A stretch of 64,000 bases of DNA from positions 1 through 64,000 of the forward strand of contig NZ_MUZU01000015.1 in NCBI RefSeq assembly GCF_002000085.1, read 5' to 3'. Origin of the DNA: Pseudocolwellia agarivorans. Its GTDB lineage: Bacteria > Pseudomonadota > Gammaproteobacteria > Enterobacterales > Alteromonadaceae. Below the pieces are notes generated by a model. That model was not told the origin of the DNA. It was given only the letters and a program-made list of their open reading frames with translations, and ran no database searches. A program made the position numbers and the translations under genes. Positions within the stretch are counted from its first letter, which is position 1, and every line of letters starts with the position of its first letter. Below are positions 36,866 to 46,394 of the stretch, in pieces.

Positions 36866-37891
36866 TTAATAATTAAACCCTGAAGAATTCATAAAAATGT
36901 TTTTAATTCCAACATCTGAAACCGCAACAATTCTATTATTAAACCAAACGCCCGCAATTAATGACTTACCATCAGGCTGCATTTTCAATACAAAAGAATG
37001 CCCATCGTCATGACTTTCTAGAATAACGCCGTTGTTACCTAGAATAAAAATACGTCCTTCATCTGACAGCACAATTGAGTTAAGCAAAGAAGTGGTATCT
37101 GTTTTACTTTCTTGCCAAGGCGTACCATTTTTTAAACTTCTAAACACATGACCACGTAAACCAGCTACGACTAAATTACCTTCATGGGTTCTTGATAAAT
37201 CAAAAAATGAACCGCGGTATATTTCATCAAACTTGGTCCATGTCAGTCCTAAGTCATTACTTTTGGCAATTAAACCAATTTCACCTACTAAGTATGTTGT
37301 TCTACCGTCAGATATTATTCGATTAAAGTGAGGTAATATACTTTCTCTTTCATCAAAGTACGCCTCTTCATCATCTACTTTTAATTCATCTAAAAAAGCT
37401 TTGTCTTCTTCTAATAAAAATTCTTCATGAAATTCTGATAGCCATGTTTTACCCCCATCTATGGTTCGAAGAAATTGGCCGTAAGCACCAACAGCAACAC
37501 CATGAAAAGGGTCTTTAAAAACAATGTCTAATAGTGGTTTTTGGAGTGAGGGATTGGAATATTGAAGGTGCCAATTATTACCGCCATTGGTTGTTTTTAA
37601 AATAGTAGAATTATGTCCTACAGCCCACCCAACAAGGTTATTGATAAAAAATACACTTGTTAACGTTTCTTGAGTAGGAACACTGACTTGCTGCCAGTTA
37701 TTACCATCTACAGAAAGTAGCACGTGACCCCTTTCACCAACCGCCACTAATTTTTTTTGCTGTATACTTGTTATATCAAGTAATAAGGATTTTTCAGCTA
37801 AAGGGGCGAGCATTGAAGATGTTATAGCATCATTTGCATTAACAGCCCCCCCTAAAAAACACCCCAAACAAACGATCAAAATACGTAACAT
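36866..37891 (-). CDS. Exported Ycf48/BNR-like beta-propeller protein
   Basis: A 341-residue exported protein with a signal peptide (LRILIVCLGCFLGGAVNA). Six or so repeats of the type VGxxGxIxxSxDGGxxW are visible, for example AVGHNSTILKTTNGGNNWHL, AVGAYGQFLRTIDGGKTW, LVGEIGLIAKSNDLGLTW and ILGNNGVILESHDDGHSF. These predict a Ycf48-like seven-bladed propeller. In non-photosynthetic bacteria such proteins accompany RND exporters, probably as periplasmic assembly or adaptor factors. It lies between DUF1329 (after an internal terminator hairpin) and the RND gene (2-base gap). Confidence 0.85.
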   Translation of the reverse strand: MLRILIVCLGCFLGGAVNANDAITSSMLAPLAEKSLLLDITSIQQKKLVAVGERGHVLLSVDGNNWQQVSVPTQETLTSVFFINNLVGWAVGHNSTILKTTNGGNNWHLQYSNPSLQKPLLDIVFKDPFHGVAVGAYGQFLRTIDGGKTWLSEFHEEFLLEEDKAFLDELKVDDEEAYFDERESILPHFNRIISDGRTTYLVGEIGLIAKSNDLGLTWTKFDEIYRGSFFDLSRTHEGNLVVAGLRGHVFRSLKNGTPWQESKTDTTSLLNSIVLSDEGRIFILGNNGVILESHDDGHSFVLKMQPDGKSLIAGVWFNNRIVAVSDVGIKNIFMNSSGFNY

Positions 37892-37939
37892 AAAAAATTA
37901 AAACTCCAAATTATTTAATTCAATATTTTATCCAAACAA

Positions 37940-37965
37940 AAACGGCTGACATGAGTCAGCCGTTT
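37940..37965 (-). terminator. Intra-operon terminator between DUF1329 and Ycf48-like genes
   Basis: AAACGGCTGAC pairs perfectly with GTCAGCCGTTT around an ATGA loop, with TTTTTGTTTG following on the minus strand. It is strong enough to reduce expression of the two distal genes relative to the DUF1302 and DUF1329 genes. Confidence 0.82.
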
Positions 37966-37981
37966 CATCACTAAATTAAGA

Positions 37982-39358
37982 TTAACGACGTCCTTCTCTT
38001 CTTAATGCTGAAGGAGTAAATGATGAATCACTCAATTCAGTTGAAAAGTCATACATTTTAGCTTCGTTATCTAATCCCATAGCGATATAACGACGAGATT
38101 GTAAATCATGAAACACTTCCAGCGTAGACCATTGTGTAGGAACTTCATAGTAATTTAATCCGTGAGCAACACCTACTCTATACAGCTCATCACGATTATC
38201 ATAAATATCAGTTACGGCTACTTGCCAGCTATCTTCATCAATGTAAAACACACGTTTTTTATAAGTATGTCGGGTATCTGATTTCAGTTTTGCTTCAACG
38301 ACCCAAACACGATGTTTTTCATAACGTACATATTGTGGATTAATATGACCCGGTTGTAAAATTTGTTCGTACTTTAAATCATTGCTATGTAAGCGATAAT
38401 CGTTGTATGGAATATATAATTCTTGTTTTCCTTTTAGCTCCCATGTATATCGATCAGGTGCGCCATTGTACATATCAAAATCATCGGTGGTTCTTAAACC
38501 ATCTGATGCGGTACCTGGTGTATCGTAAGCCACATTAGGCGCACGACGAACACGACGTTGCCCGGTGTTATATGTCCACGCCTGACGCGGTGTTTTTATT
38601 TGGTCCATAGTTTCATGTACAAGCAATGCGGTACCCGCTAAACGTGCTGGCTCGGTAACTTTTTGTTTAAACTTAAATAAAATGTTAGTTTCTTGTAATG
38701 TTTCTGGCTTAGCACCTTGTACGTTATATGGAAGTATTAAACTTTCTTCAAAACCTAAATAAGTATAGTCGCCACTTGCTGTAGGCGCTGCTTGCCCGCC
38801 TTCTCGAGTAACCTGCTCACCACGATAGCGTAATATATGATTCCATATAACTTCTAAACCGGTTTTTGGTAAAGGAAAAGGAATGCCTACAGAAGCTTGA
38901 ACAATACCATTACCTTCTTCTACGAGTTCAGAACGAGTCGCATTGCTTTTAATCGCATCGTATACATGTGATGGGAACGATGCTGAGCGTCTAGTTTGAT
39001 ATACGTTCATTTTGTATGTGTCAGGATATGTCTCAAATAATTTAACTTGCCCTGGCGTAAGATTATTCTTGTAGTCACTTAAATTACTTGATGTGATAGT
39101 GAATAATGTTTTGTCATCTGCGAAAGGGTCAATATGATGCTGACCAACAACATATCCTTTAGGCGCTTGTGTGATCCCACCTTCCCATTCAGGGATTGAA
39201 CCATCAGCATTTGCTTTTTGTTCAGCTCCCATAGGGGTTAGTTCTTTACCTAATTTATTCGCTTCTTCAGGTGTCACTTTTGCAGCTACATAACCACTTG
39301 TTAGCAGTAAAGAAATAGTAATTGATAGTAATTTTGATGTTTTTGTAATTTTTTTCAT
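37982..39358 (-). CDS. DUF1329 exported protein (LolB-like fold)
   Basis: A 458-residue exported protein. The signal peptide (LLSITISLLLTSGYVAA) is followed by the DUF1329 start KVTPEEANKLGKELTPMGAE and later IPEWEGGI, RRVRRAPNVAYDTPG and PYNDYRLHS. The family is predicted to have a LolA/LolB-like half-barrel that could carry a lipid across the periplasm. It sits ten bases after the DUF1302 gene, the usual partner. An outer-membrane or periplasmic role in hydrophobic substrate handling is inferred; no experimental function is known to me. Confidence 0.9.
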   Translation of the reverse strand: MKKITKTSKLLSITISLLLTSGYVAAKVTPEEANKLGKELTPMGAEQKANADGSIPEWEGGITQAPKGYVVGQHHIDPFADDKTLFTITSSNLSDYKNNLTPGQVKLFETYPDTYKMNVYQTRRSASFPSHVYDAIKSNATRSELVEEGNGIVQASVGIPFPLPKTGLEVIWNHILRYRGEQVTREGGQAAPTASGDYTYLGFEESLILPYNVQGAKPETLQETNILFKFKQKVTEPARLAGTALLVHETMDQIKTPRQAWTYNTGQRRVRRAPNVAYDTPGTASDGLRTTDDFDMYNGAPDRYTWELKGKQELYIPYNDYRLHSNDLKYEQILQPGHINPQYVRYEKHRVWVVEAKLKSDTRHTYKKRVFYIDEDSWQVAVTDIYDNRDELYRVGVAHGLNYYEVPTQWSTLEVFHDLQSRRYIAMGLDNEAKMYDFSTELSDSSFTPSALRREGRR

Positions 39359-39368
39359 GAAACAGCTC

Positions 39369-41414
39369 CTAAATTGAATACTTAACGCTGAAAGAAACGT
39401 AATCGCGGTCTGATAGTTGGTTCGTTGTACCTACACCATCAAAAAAGCTGTTATAGCTAATATCTGCAGACCAACGGCTTTGATAATCAAAACCAACACC
39501 TACAGCTAATGACTTTCTATCTTCAACAAATAAAAATAAAGGATCTGGCGTTATTCCTTCTACATCATGAGAAAATACAACTTTAGGTGAAACGTTGATA
39601 CCAGCAAAAACATTGCTATAGTCAAGTTTGCCAACTAAGCGATATCCCCATGCAAAATCATCAGGAAATGGGTTGGCTTCCACACCATCTTGTAAAGCTA
39701 TTTCTAAACCTTCTTTACCCTCTATACCACCGTTTCTTGCTGTACCAGGACCATTTAAACGTAAAACATCTTGGTCTGGCATATCACGAATATCAATTCC
39801 ACCGACTTCAAGTAAAGTAGTAAACTGATTGGCTCCAAGTGACGGCCCCCATAAATGCGTTAGTGTTACTTGTGCTTGTAGTGTGTCTGATAATACAAAG
39901 CCATCAACTCTGTCACCTAACCCCACTGTTGGAATTTGTGAGATACCATCGAAACCTGCTCCAACAGAAATACCTGCATTAAAAAGCTGTTGTGGCATAG
40001 CTAAAAGAAGTAATTCAACATCATCAATTTGTAAAGGTTCATCTTGTCTGTAAGTGACTTCACCCGCAACAGACGTTTCACCTAATGTAGTATTAAAACT
40101 AAAAGCATATAATTGAATATCTTCAATATAATCAAGTTCAACACGTGAGAATGAACCTAAATCAGTGTAATTGTCATAGGTAATATCACCTGATGCTATT
40201 TTTTGAACATCTGTAGTTATTTGAGAAAAATCAGCCGTTATACCTGAAAAAACAGGACGTCTGCTATGGTAATTCATATAGTACAAACTAACTTCGGTTT
40301 CATTAAAGCTAGGTAAATACCAAGATAAACGTAAACCGTATTGACCACCATTTTCAGGTTCATTTTCGGCACCTGATTCTCTTAAGGTTAATTTAGTAGG
40401 GAATCCACTTAAGTAGGCCATTCCTGCTTGTTCTGCTGTGAGTCCGCCACCGCGAATAGCATCACCTAAAACATTTAAATTCGTAATTAATGAATCTAAG
40501 TCCATATCGGGATTGCTAGCAAAATTTAATTGAACATTATTAAAATGACCACCGTCTCCAGCAAAATCATTAGTTGAGAAGTAACTTCCCGGTGCAGGAA
40601 GTATCGTTTTTTCCCAGCTATATTGATAAAACATTTCAATATTAAAGTTATCGGTAACGCCTAATGACGCCCAAACAGCACCAAAAGGAATAAAAGCTTC
40701 TTTCAGTTCAGCACCAGGTGCTTTTAAGCGAGCAACATCTACGGGGTTTAATTCGCTAATACCATGAGAAATGAGTGTACTTTCCCCCCAGCTAATCACT
40801 TGTTGACCTACTCGCACTGATAATGGCATTTCACCAATATCGAAGTCACCATAAACAAAAGCATCTAATAATCGAATATCACGACAAACTTGGTCTCTGG
40901 CTTCATCATCTCGACATGGGTTATGTACTTTATTTGAAGAAGGATTAGTCCAATCTCGATCATTGTCCATCATTTCAAAGTCGTAGTAATACATGCCTCG
41001 AGCAAACAAGCCAATATTGTCATATCGGATATCTAGGTCATGTGAACCTTTGATAATTTTAGAAAAACTTTCGCCAGCATCATAGTTTAAATTACCATTA
41101 TCGCTGTTTGTTGAATAGGTACCTGCTCCATTCCAGACAGTTCCAGCATCAGGGCTAGTATTTAAAGCGGGGTGATAATGACTAAAATCAAATCCATTGT
41201 TAAGGTTATTTGATTTACCTACATTACCATTCCAATCACGATTCTCTACACGCCAGCTAGAGCCCACTGAAAAGGTTGAATCGAAACTAATATCAAAATC
41301 GCCTAGTTGAAAGTTTTTTGCTTGAGTCGTTGAAGCTGATATCGACAATAAGGCAACACTTATACTTACAGCTATTGGTTTTAATTTACCGTAGCTGCGA
41401 GAATTATTTTTCAT
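39369..41414 (-). CDS. DUF1302 outer-membrane protein
   Basis: A 681-residue exported protein. The start is the ATG at 41414, with GGGGAG seven bases upstream; the longer frame would start at a TTG. The signal peptide ends AVLLS-like (KPIAVSISVALLSISASTTQA), then NFQLGDFDISFDSTFSVGSS, the DUF1302 opening. Alternating beta-strand patterns and a C-terminal aromatic strand (DRDYVSFSVKYSI) suggest an outer-membrane barrel. VRVGQQVISWGESTL is a family landmark. It is first in the operon with DUF1329, a Ycf48-like protein and an RND exporter. FadR-like sites lie upstream. Confidence 0.88.
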   Translation of the reverse strand: MKNNSRSYGKLKPIAVSISVALLSISASTTQAKNFQLGDFDISFDSTFSVGSSWRVENRDWNGNVGKSNNLNNGFDFSHYHPALNTSPDAGTVWNGAGTYSTNSDNGNLNYDAGESFSKIIKGSHDLDIRYDNIGLFARGMYYYDFEMMDNDRDWTNPSSNKVHNPCRDDEARDQVCRDIRLLDAFVYGDFDIGEMPLSVRVGQQVISWGESTLISHGISELNPVDVARLKAPGAELKEAFIPFGAVWASLGVTDNFNIEMFYQYSWEKTILPAPGSYFSTNDFAGDGGHFNNVQLNFASNPDMDLDSLITNLNVLGDAIRGGGLTAEQAGMAYLSGFPTKLTLRESGAENEPENGGQYGLRLSWYLPSFNETEVSLYYMNYHSRRPVFSGITADFSQITTDVQKIASGDITYDNYTDLGSFSRVELDYIEDIQLYAFSFNTTLGETSVAGEVTYRQDEPLQIDDVELLLLAMPQQLFNAGISVGAGFDGISQIPTVGLGDRVDGFVLSDTLQAQVTLTHLWGPSLGANQFTTLLEVGGIDIRDMPDQDVLRLNGPGTARNGGIEGKEGLEIALQDGVEANPFPDDFAWGYRLVGKLDYSNVFAGINVSPKVVFSHDVEGITPDPLFLFVEDRKSLAVGVGFDYQSRWSADISYNSFFDGVGTTNQLSDRDYVSFSVKYSI

Positions 41415-41577
41415 TTCTTTTCTCCCCAGATCCAAAATAGAGTATTTTTTTCTTATAATAATGCGTTGATTGTTTGTCCCCTTAAACGGGATAAAACAAT
41501 AATTGCATCATTTAAAAAAACTATCAAGCGTAAATATAATTTATTACATCCCTTATTTTAAAGGGGCCATAGGGAAG

Positions 41578-41708
41578 AGCAGACCACTTAAAAACTACTG
41601 TTTAAAACACTCATTTAAAACAATAAGACTTTAAGAGCTACAACGTTGTATTTCAGTGCCTTCGTTGCAAGTATTAAAAATAATATTCATATCAAAATGG
41701 TCAGACCA
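41578..41708. promoter_or_regulatory. FadR-like sites upstream of the DUF1302 operon
   Basis: TGGTCAGACCA (41698-41708) is a perfect 11-bp palindrome matching the core of the enterobacterial FadR operator (TGGTCNGACCA). A second copy, CAGACCACTT, at about 41580-41589 keeps one half-site and its flank. They lie roughly 170-290 bases before the DUF1302 start, in the 316-base spacer after the DUF2835 gene. If real, they suggest control by long-chain acyl-CoA. Confidence 0.45.
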
Positions 41709-41730
41709 CTGTTTAAAGCAGAAGCTCTAA

Positions 41731-41946
41731 TTATTGAATTTTCTCTAATGATATAAATTTATTATTTTCAGTATGCATACAAAAAAAACCATTTATACCA
41801 TGCGGCATTAAAAATTTTTTTATATGCATTGCTGGAAACTTAATGCGCTGCCCTTCTGTACTCATAACCATGACCGTACTAATTCTCCCTTGATAATAAG
41901 GGAGAAAATCATCGTACGTCATGTTCACACTAAAGTAATATTTCAT
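41731..41946 (-). CDS. DUF2835 family protein
   Basis: A 71-residue protein matching DUF2835: MKYYFSVNMTYDDFLPYYQG, RIKFPAMHIKKFLMPHGING, FCMHTENNKFISLEKI. It is small, soluble and of unknown function, found mainly in marine gammaproteobacteria, often right after pepN. Here it begins 12 bases after the pepN stop and is surely cotranscribed with it. The beta-rich pattern suggests a PilZ- or Hfq-like small barrel, but I cannot support that further. Confidence 0.85.
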   Translation of the reverse strand: MKYYFSVNMTYDDFLPYYQGRISTVMVMSTEGQRIKFPAMHIKKFLMPHGINGFFCMHTENNKFISLEKIQ

Positions 41947-41958
41947 TATAGTAGATAT

Positions 41959-44535
41959 TTATTTAAGTGCCGCATCGAGCTTTTCTTTTAGATCTTTAGA
42001 TAAATTAGGTAAACGATTTAATTTATCTAATTCTGCCCTCATTAATTTTTGTCTAGCTTTATCAAAGCCTTTAAATTGAATAAGAGGAGTAATTAATCTT
42101 GAAGCTACTTGTGGGTTAATTTCATTTAATTGAATAAGTTGATCAGTTAAAAACGCATAACCTTTACCACTCAAACAATGAAAATATTTAGGGTTTTTAG
42201 CAGAGAATGCGCCTATTAAAGAACGCGCTCTATTGGGGTTAGTTAGACTAAATAATGGATGTTTTAACAATTTTGTTAATCGTTCAAAAATATCATCACT
42301 TTTTAAAGAAGCAGCAAGAACAAACCATTTGTCCATAACCAAGACGGTATCGCTCCACTGGGTTTCAAATGCTTTCATTTGAGTATCAAATTCTGGCATA
42401 TTATTGTCCGCACTACATGAAAGCGCAGCAAGTGAATCTGTCATGTTATCAGAGGTTGAAAATTGTTCATTAATAAGGTCAGTTTCACTTGGAATTAACG
42501 CTAAGTAAGATAAACAAACATTTTTCAATGAGCGATTAGCAACACTCACTCCATCAATTGCAAACACATCACGACTTAACTCTGTGTACAGCGCCTTAAA
42601 TGTATCGACTAACCCATGAGCTAGCTGATGTTTAATATTATCTATCGCATCAACTAAAGCTGAAGCATCAACTTCCTCAATAGAATCGGCTACTTCGTCA
42701 AATGTAGGTAAAGTTAATTGTTCAGCTTTTAATGCCGGATCAATTGAACTATTCAAAATATGTTTGAAAGAATTGAGTAAGTTTACAGGTAAAATCTCTG
42801 ATGGATTATTGAATAACTTCTTAATATAAATTTTTAATAATTGTTGCCCTGCGTCCCAACGGCAAAACTCGTCTTGAGCATTTACCATGATATTTTCTAA
42901 ATCATGGTCAGCTTGTTCAAAGTTAACTTTCACTGGTGCACTGAAATTACCTAAAAAGGCAAGCACAGGTTTTTCATCAAAACCTTCAAAGCTAAAGCTC
43001 TGTTCTAGTTGTGTTAACTCAACTAAGTGACTTTGGGTATTAGCTATTGCATTTGCTTGAGTTGAAATTAACTCAACATTCACCGGCACATGTAAAGCAT
43101 GCGTAGCATGATCTGAGCGACTATTTTTTTGTGTTATATGAATAGTATAAGTTTTGTCTTCAGGGTTATATTCTTCTGTTACAGTAAGAATTGGCGTACC
43201 TGTTTGAACATACCATAATTTAAACTGCTCTAAAGATATGCCTGATGCATCTGACATAGCATTAACAAAATCATCACAAGTTACAGCCATACCATCAAAA
43301 CGTTTAAAGTAAAGATCCATTCCTTTTCTAAAGTTTTCTTTACCTAATATGGTATGAAGCATTCGAATAACCTCAGCCCCTTTCTCATATACAGTTAACG
43401 TATAAAAGTTATTCATCTCCATGACTTTTTCAGGTCGAATAGGGTGTGCCATAGGACCAGCATCTTCAGCAAATTGAAGTGATCTTAAAACTCTTACGTT
43501 TTGAATACGAGTGACACTTGCAGAGGTCATATCAGCACTAAACTGTTGATCTCTAAAAACAGTTAAACCTTCTTTAAGACTTAATTGGAACCAGTCTCGA
43601 CAAGTTACGCGGTTTCCAGTCCAGTTATGGAAATACTCATGTGCAATAACGGCTTCAATATTAAAATAATCAACATCTGTTGCCGACTTTTCATCAGCCA
43701 AAACAAACTTACTATTAAAAACATTTAGTCCTTTGTTTTCCATAGCTCCCATATTAAAAAAGTCGACCGCAACTATCATGTAAATATCAAGGTCGTATTC
43801 TAATCCAAACGTATCTTCATCCCATTTCATTGAATGCTTTAAAGAAGCCATAGCATGATGTGCTTTAGATAAGTTACCTTGGTCAACGAAGATTTCTAAA
43901 GCCACCTCTCGACCAGAACATGTAACGAAGGTATCGCTTAATAAATCAAAATTACCTGCAACAAGTGCAAATAAGTAACATGGTTTTGGAAATGGGTCTT
44001 GCCATTTAGCAAAGTGATAGCCATTTGCTAAATCACCAGCTTCCACTTTATTACCATTTGATAATAAAAATGGATATAAGTTTTTATCTGCAACAATTTT
44101 TGTAGAAAAGACAGCCATTACATCAGGGCGATCTAGATAGTAAGTCATACGTCTAAAGCCTTCTGCTTCACATTGCGTGCAAAACGCGCCGCCTGACTTA
44201 AACAAGCCTTCCAAAGAGGTATTTTTTACAGGGTTTATTTGAGTAACAATGGTTAATTCGAATTCATCATCAGGAACATTTATTTCTAATTGGGTGGCCG
44301 TTTCAATATAAGAGTCACTCGATAACAACTCCCCATTAATTGAAATAGAAATAAGCTTTAACTCTTCACCTTGTAATATAAGTGACTCTTTAATATTGCT
44401 ATCCGCTTTAGCAACGGTCATCACATTAGTCACAAGCGTTTTTGTATCTTCCAATTCGAAAGTTAAATCGACTGTAGAAATTGTAAAAGCTGTTTTTTTA
44501 TAATCGGATAAATAACGCGCGGTAAATTCTGTCAT
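41959..44535 (-). CDS. pepN: Aminopeptidase N (M1 family)
   Basis: An 858-residue zinc metallopeptidase, similar in length to E. coli PepN (870). The exopeptidase motif GAMENKGLNVFN precedes the zinc site HEYFH at residues 299-303, with the third ligand Glu in KEGLTVFRDQQF. The first 190 residues are the bowl-shaped beta domain (TQCEAEGFRRMTYYLDRPDV) and the C-terminus is the long helical domain. It removes N-terminal residues from peptides in the cytoplasm and is the main enzyme of late protein turnover. DUF2835 follows in the same operon. Confidence 0.96.
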   Translation of the reverse strand: MTEFTARYLSDYKKTAFTISTVDLTFELEDTKTLVTNVMTVAKADSNIKESLILQGEELKLISISINGELLSSDSYIETATQLEINVPDDEFELTIVTQINPVKNTSLEGLFKSGGAFCTQCEAEGFRRMTYYLDRPDVMAVFSTKIVADKNLYPFLLSNGNKVEAGDLANGYHFAKWQDPFPKPCYLFALVAGNFDLLSDTFVTCSGREVALEIFVDQGNLSKAHHAMASLKHSMKWDEDTFGLEYDLDIYMIVAVDFFNMGAMENKGLNVFNSKFVLADEKSATDVDYFNIEAVIAHEYFHNWTGNRVTCRDWFQLSLKEGLTVFRDQQFSADMTSASVTRIQNVRVLRSLQFAEDAGPMAHPIRPEKVMEMNNFYTLTVYEKGAEVIRMLHTILGKENFRKGMDLYFKRFDGMAVTCDDFVNAMSDASGISLEQFKLWYVQTGTPILTVTEEYNPEDKTYTIHITQKNSRSDHATHALHVPVNVELISTQANAIANTQSHLVELTQLEQSFSFEGFDEKPVLAFLGNFSAPVKVNFEQADHDLENIMVNAQDEFCRWDAGQQLLKIYIKKLFNNPSEILPVNLLNSFKHILNSSIDPALKAEQLTLPTFDEVADSIEEVDASALVDAIDNIKHQLAHGLVDTFKALYTELSRDVFAIDGVSVANRSLKNVCLSYLALIPSETDLINEQFSTSDNMTDSLAALSCSADNNMPEFDTQMKAFETQWSDTVLVMDKWFVLAASLKSDDIFERLTKLLKHPLFSLTNPNRARSLIGAFSAKNPKYFHCLSGKGYAFLTDQLIQLNEINPQVASRLITPLIQFKGFDKARQKLMRAELDKLNRLPNLSKDLKEKLDAALK

Positions 44536-44677
44536 GGGTTTTCCTACAAGGTGATAAAAATGAAATACATTGATTTATTATATTTAAATGGATACCTCTT
44601 TACTCTTGATTTTATATAGATAGACATAAAAAGGGATCAAATAATAATATAATAAAAGCTTAATAGGTAATAACGAA

Positions 44678-44699
44678 AAAGCCTGTAAAATCAGGCTTT
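44678..44699 (-). terminator. Terminator after nhaC
   Basis: AAAGCCTG pairs with CAGGCTTT around a 6-base loop; on the minus strand TTTTTCG follows. It lies 32 bases after the nhaC stop, ahead of the pepN promoter region. Confidence 0.75.
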
Positions 44700-44730
44700 G
44701 ATGTACAATAAATATTTTTATAATTGTTGT

Positions 44731-46179
44731 TTAATTTGTAACTAATTTTTTAATTTTATAACCTGTAAAACCATAAGCAATTGCTAATATAGGATTAATA
44801 AAGTTAAAAAAGCAGTAAAAAATGTATTCATAATTGGTTAATGCTAAAACACCAAACATGAAAGCACCACATGTATTCCAAGGAATAAGTGGTGAAGATA
44901 AAGTACCTGAATCTTCAAGTGTTCGGCTGAGTACAAGAGGATCTAAGTTTCGTCTTTTATATTCTTCTTTATACATGCGACCAGGCATTACAATCGATAT
45001 ATACTGATCTGCTGTGACTAAGTTAGCGCCTATACATGTTGCAACTGTACTTGCAATTAGTCCGCCTACTGACTTTACAGAACCTAAAATAGCTTGCACA
45101 AATTTTTTCAACATACCAAAGTATTCTAAAACAGCACCAAACATTAATGCACACATAATTAGCCATACGATGTTCAGCATGCTTTTCATGCCTCCGCCGC
45201 TTAGTAAGCTATCTAAATCAGCATCACCTGAATTGATAACGACACCATCAAACAACGCCGCCCATACAACCGTAATGTTCGCAGTTACAGTATCTAAACC
45301 ATTAGCAGCTAAAGTGTTTATAAGTTCTGGTTGAAAAATAATGGCCCAAATTGCGCCAAATAAGGCGCCTATTGCTACAGCAGGAAATGCAGGCACTTTT
45401 TTCATTGCCATAGCGAGTAGTAATGCAACAGGAACAAGATTAAGAGGAGTTATATTGAAGTTGGCTTCTAATTGCTGATTAATACCTTCTACCGCTTCAA
45501 GGGTAACAGTGGTTTCAACTGATAAACCCAAGAAAGTAAATATAATCAAACTAATAACGATTGACGGTATTGTTGTCCACATCATATATCTAATATGAGC
45601 AAACAATTCTGAACCGGCAACAACGGGAGCTAAGTTAGTTGTTTCAGAAAGGGGAGAAATTTTATCACCACAATAAGCCCCTGAAATAATAGCACCGGCG
45701 GTTATTGCTGGATTTAATCCTAAACCGGATGAAATTCCCATAAGTGCAACACCTATAGTAGCGGCTGTAGTCCAAGAACTTCCTATACTTAACGCAACAA
45801 TACAACAAATAATACAAGTAGCCGGATAAAACCAGCTAGGATCTAATATTTTCAATCCATAATAAATCATACTTGGTACAGTACCTGATAGCATCCAAGT
45901 ACCAATTAATGAACCTACCGCTAATAAAATAAAAATAGCCCCCATAGAAATAGAAATGCCATTAACCATAGCTTTTTCTATATCTGCCCACTTATAATTA
46001 TTTTTGAGGCCAATAACCACTGCAATACCTGTAGCAATTAATAAAGCAATTTGATTAGGACCACCGGTAGAATTATCACCAAAGTAAAAAACAGCCCCCG
46101 AGAGCATGAAGATAAGTGCTATTAACGGTATTAATGCATCCAACATACTAGGAGCTTTATGTTCTGACATATCTGTCAT
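44731..46179 (-). CDS. nhaC: Na+/H+ antiporter, NhaC family
   Basis: A 482-residue membrane protein with about 11-12 hydrophobic segments. The family motifs are GSSWTTAATIGVALMGISSG and GAYCGDKISPLSETTNLAP, the conserved polar stretch of NhaC-type antiporters, and later ANLVTADQYISIVMPGRMY. It should export sodium in exchange for protons, suiting a marine lifestyle. Some members of the wider family exchange organic acids (for example malate/lactate antiporters), so substrate is not certain. It is transcribed alone with its own terminator. Confidence 0.87.
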   Translation of the reverse strand: MTDMSEHKAPSMLDALIPLIALIFMLSGAVFYFGDNSTGGPNQIALLIATGIAVVIGLKNNYKWADIEKAMVNGISISMGAIFILLAVGSLIGTWMLSGTVPSMIYYGLKILDPSWFYPATCIICCIVALSIGSSWTTAATIGVALMGISSGLGLNPAITAGAIISGAYCGDKISPLSETTNLAPVVAGSELFAHIRYMMWTTIPSIVISLIIFTFLGLSVETTVTLEAVEGINQQLEANFNITPLNLVPVALLLAMAMKKVPAFPAVAIGALFGAIWAIIFQPELINTLAANGLDTVTANITVVWAALFDGVVINSGDADLDSLLSGGGMKSMLNIVWLIMCALMFGAVLEYFGMLKKFVQAILGSVKSVGGLIASTVATCIGANLVTADQYISIVMPGRMYKEEYKRRNLDPLVLSRTLEDSGTLSSPLIPWNTCGAFMFGVLALTNYEYIFYCFFNFINPILAIAYGFTGYKIKKLVTN

Positions 46180-46350
46180 ATAAAATTAGCCTTTATTGTC
46201 ATTATATTTTTTTATTCCGGTAACATGCCTTCTATTAAAAAATAGTGCAAGTTATTTTTCCAACCCATCAGCTTCTAACGCTTTAAAAACAAGACTTTAC
46301 AAAATAACTATTCACTTATTTTGATTAAATATTTATTTTTAAATAAGCAT

Positions 46351-46379
46351 AAAAAAACCGCTGTATTAGCGGTTTTTTT
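46351..46379 (-). terminator. Terminator after prc
   Basis: AAAAAAACCGCT pairs perfectly with AGCGGTTTTTTT around a 5-base loop, 16 bases after the prc stop. It ends the msrC-proQ-prc operon and could also act on the plus strand. Confidence 0.88.
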
Positions 46380-46394
46380 ATGAGTTAATAAAAT

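Noticed and set aside
39628-40053. Two plus-strand frames opposite the DUF1302 gene
   Set aside because: Antisense shadows of a conserved outer-membrane protein gene, with Pro/Ser-rich translations typical of such shadows.
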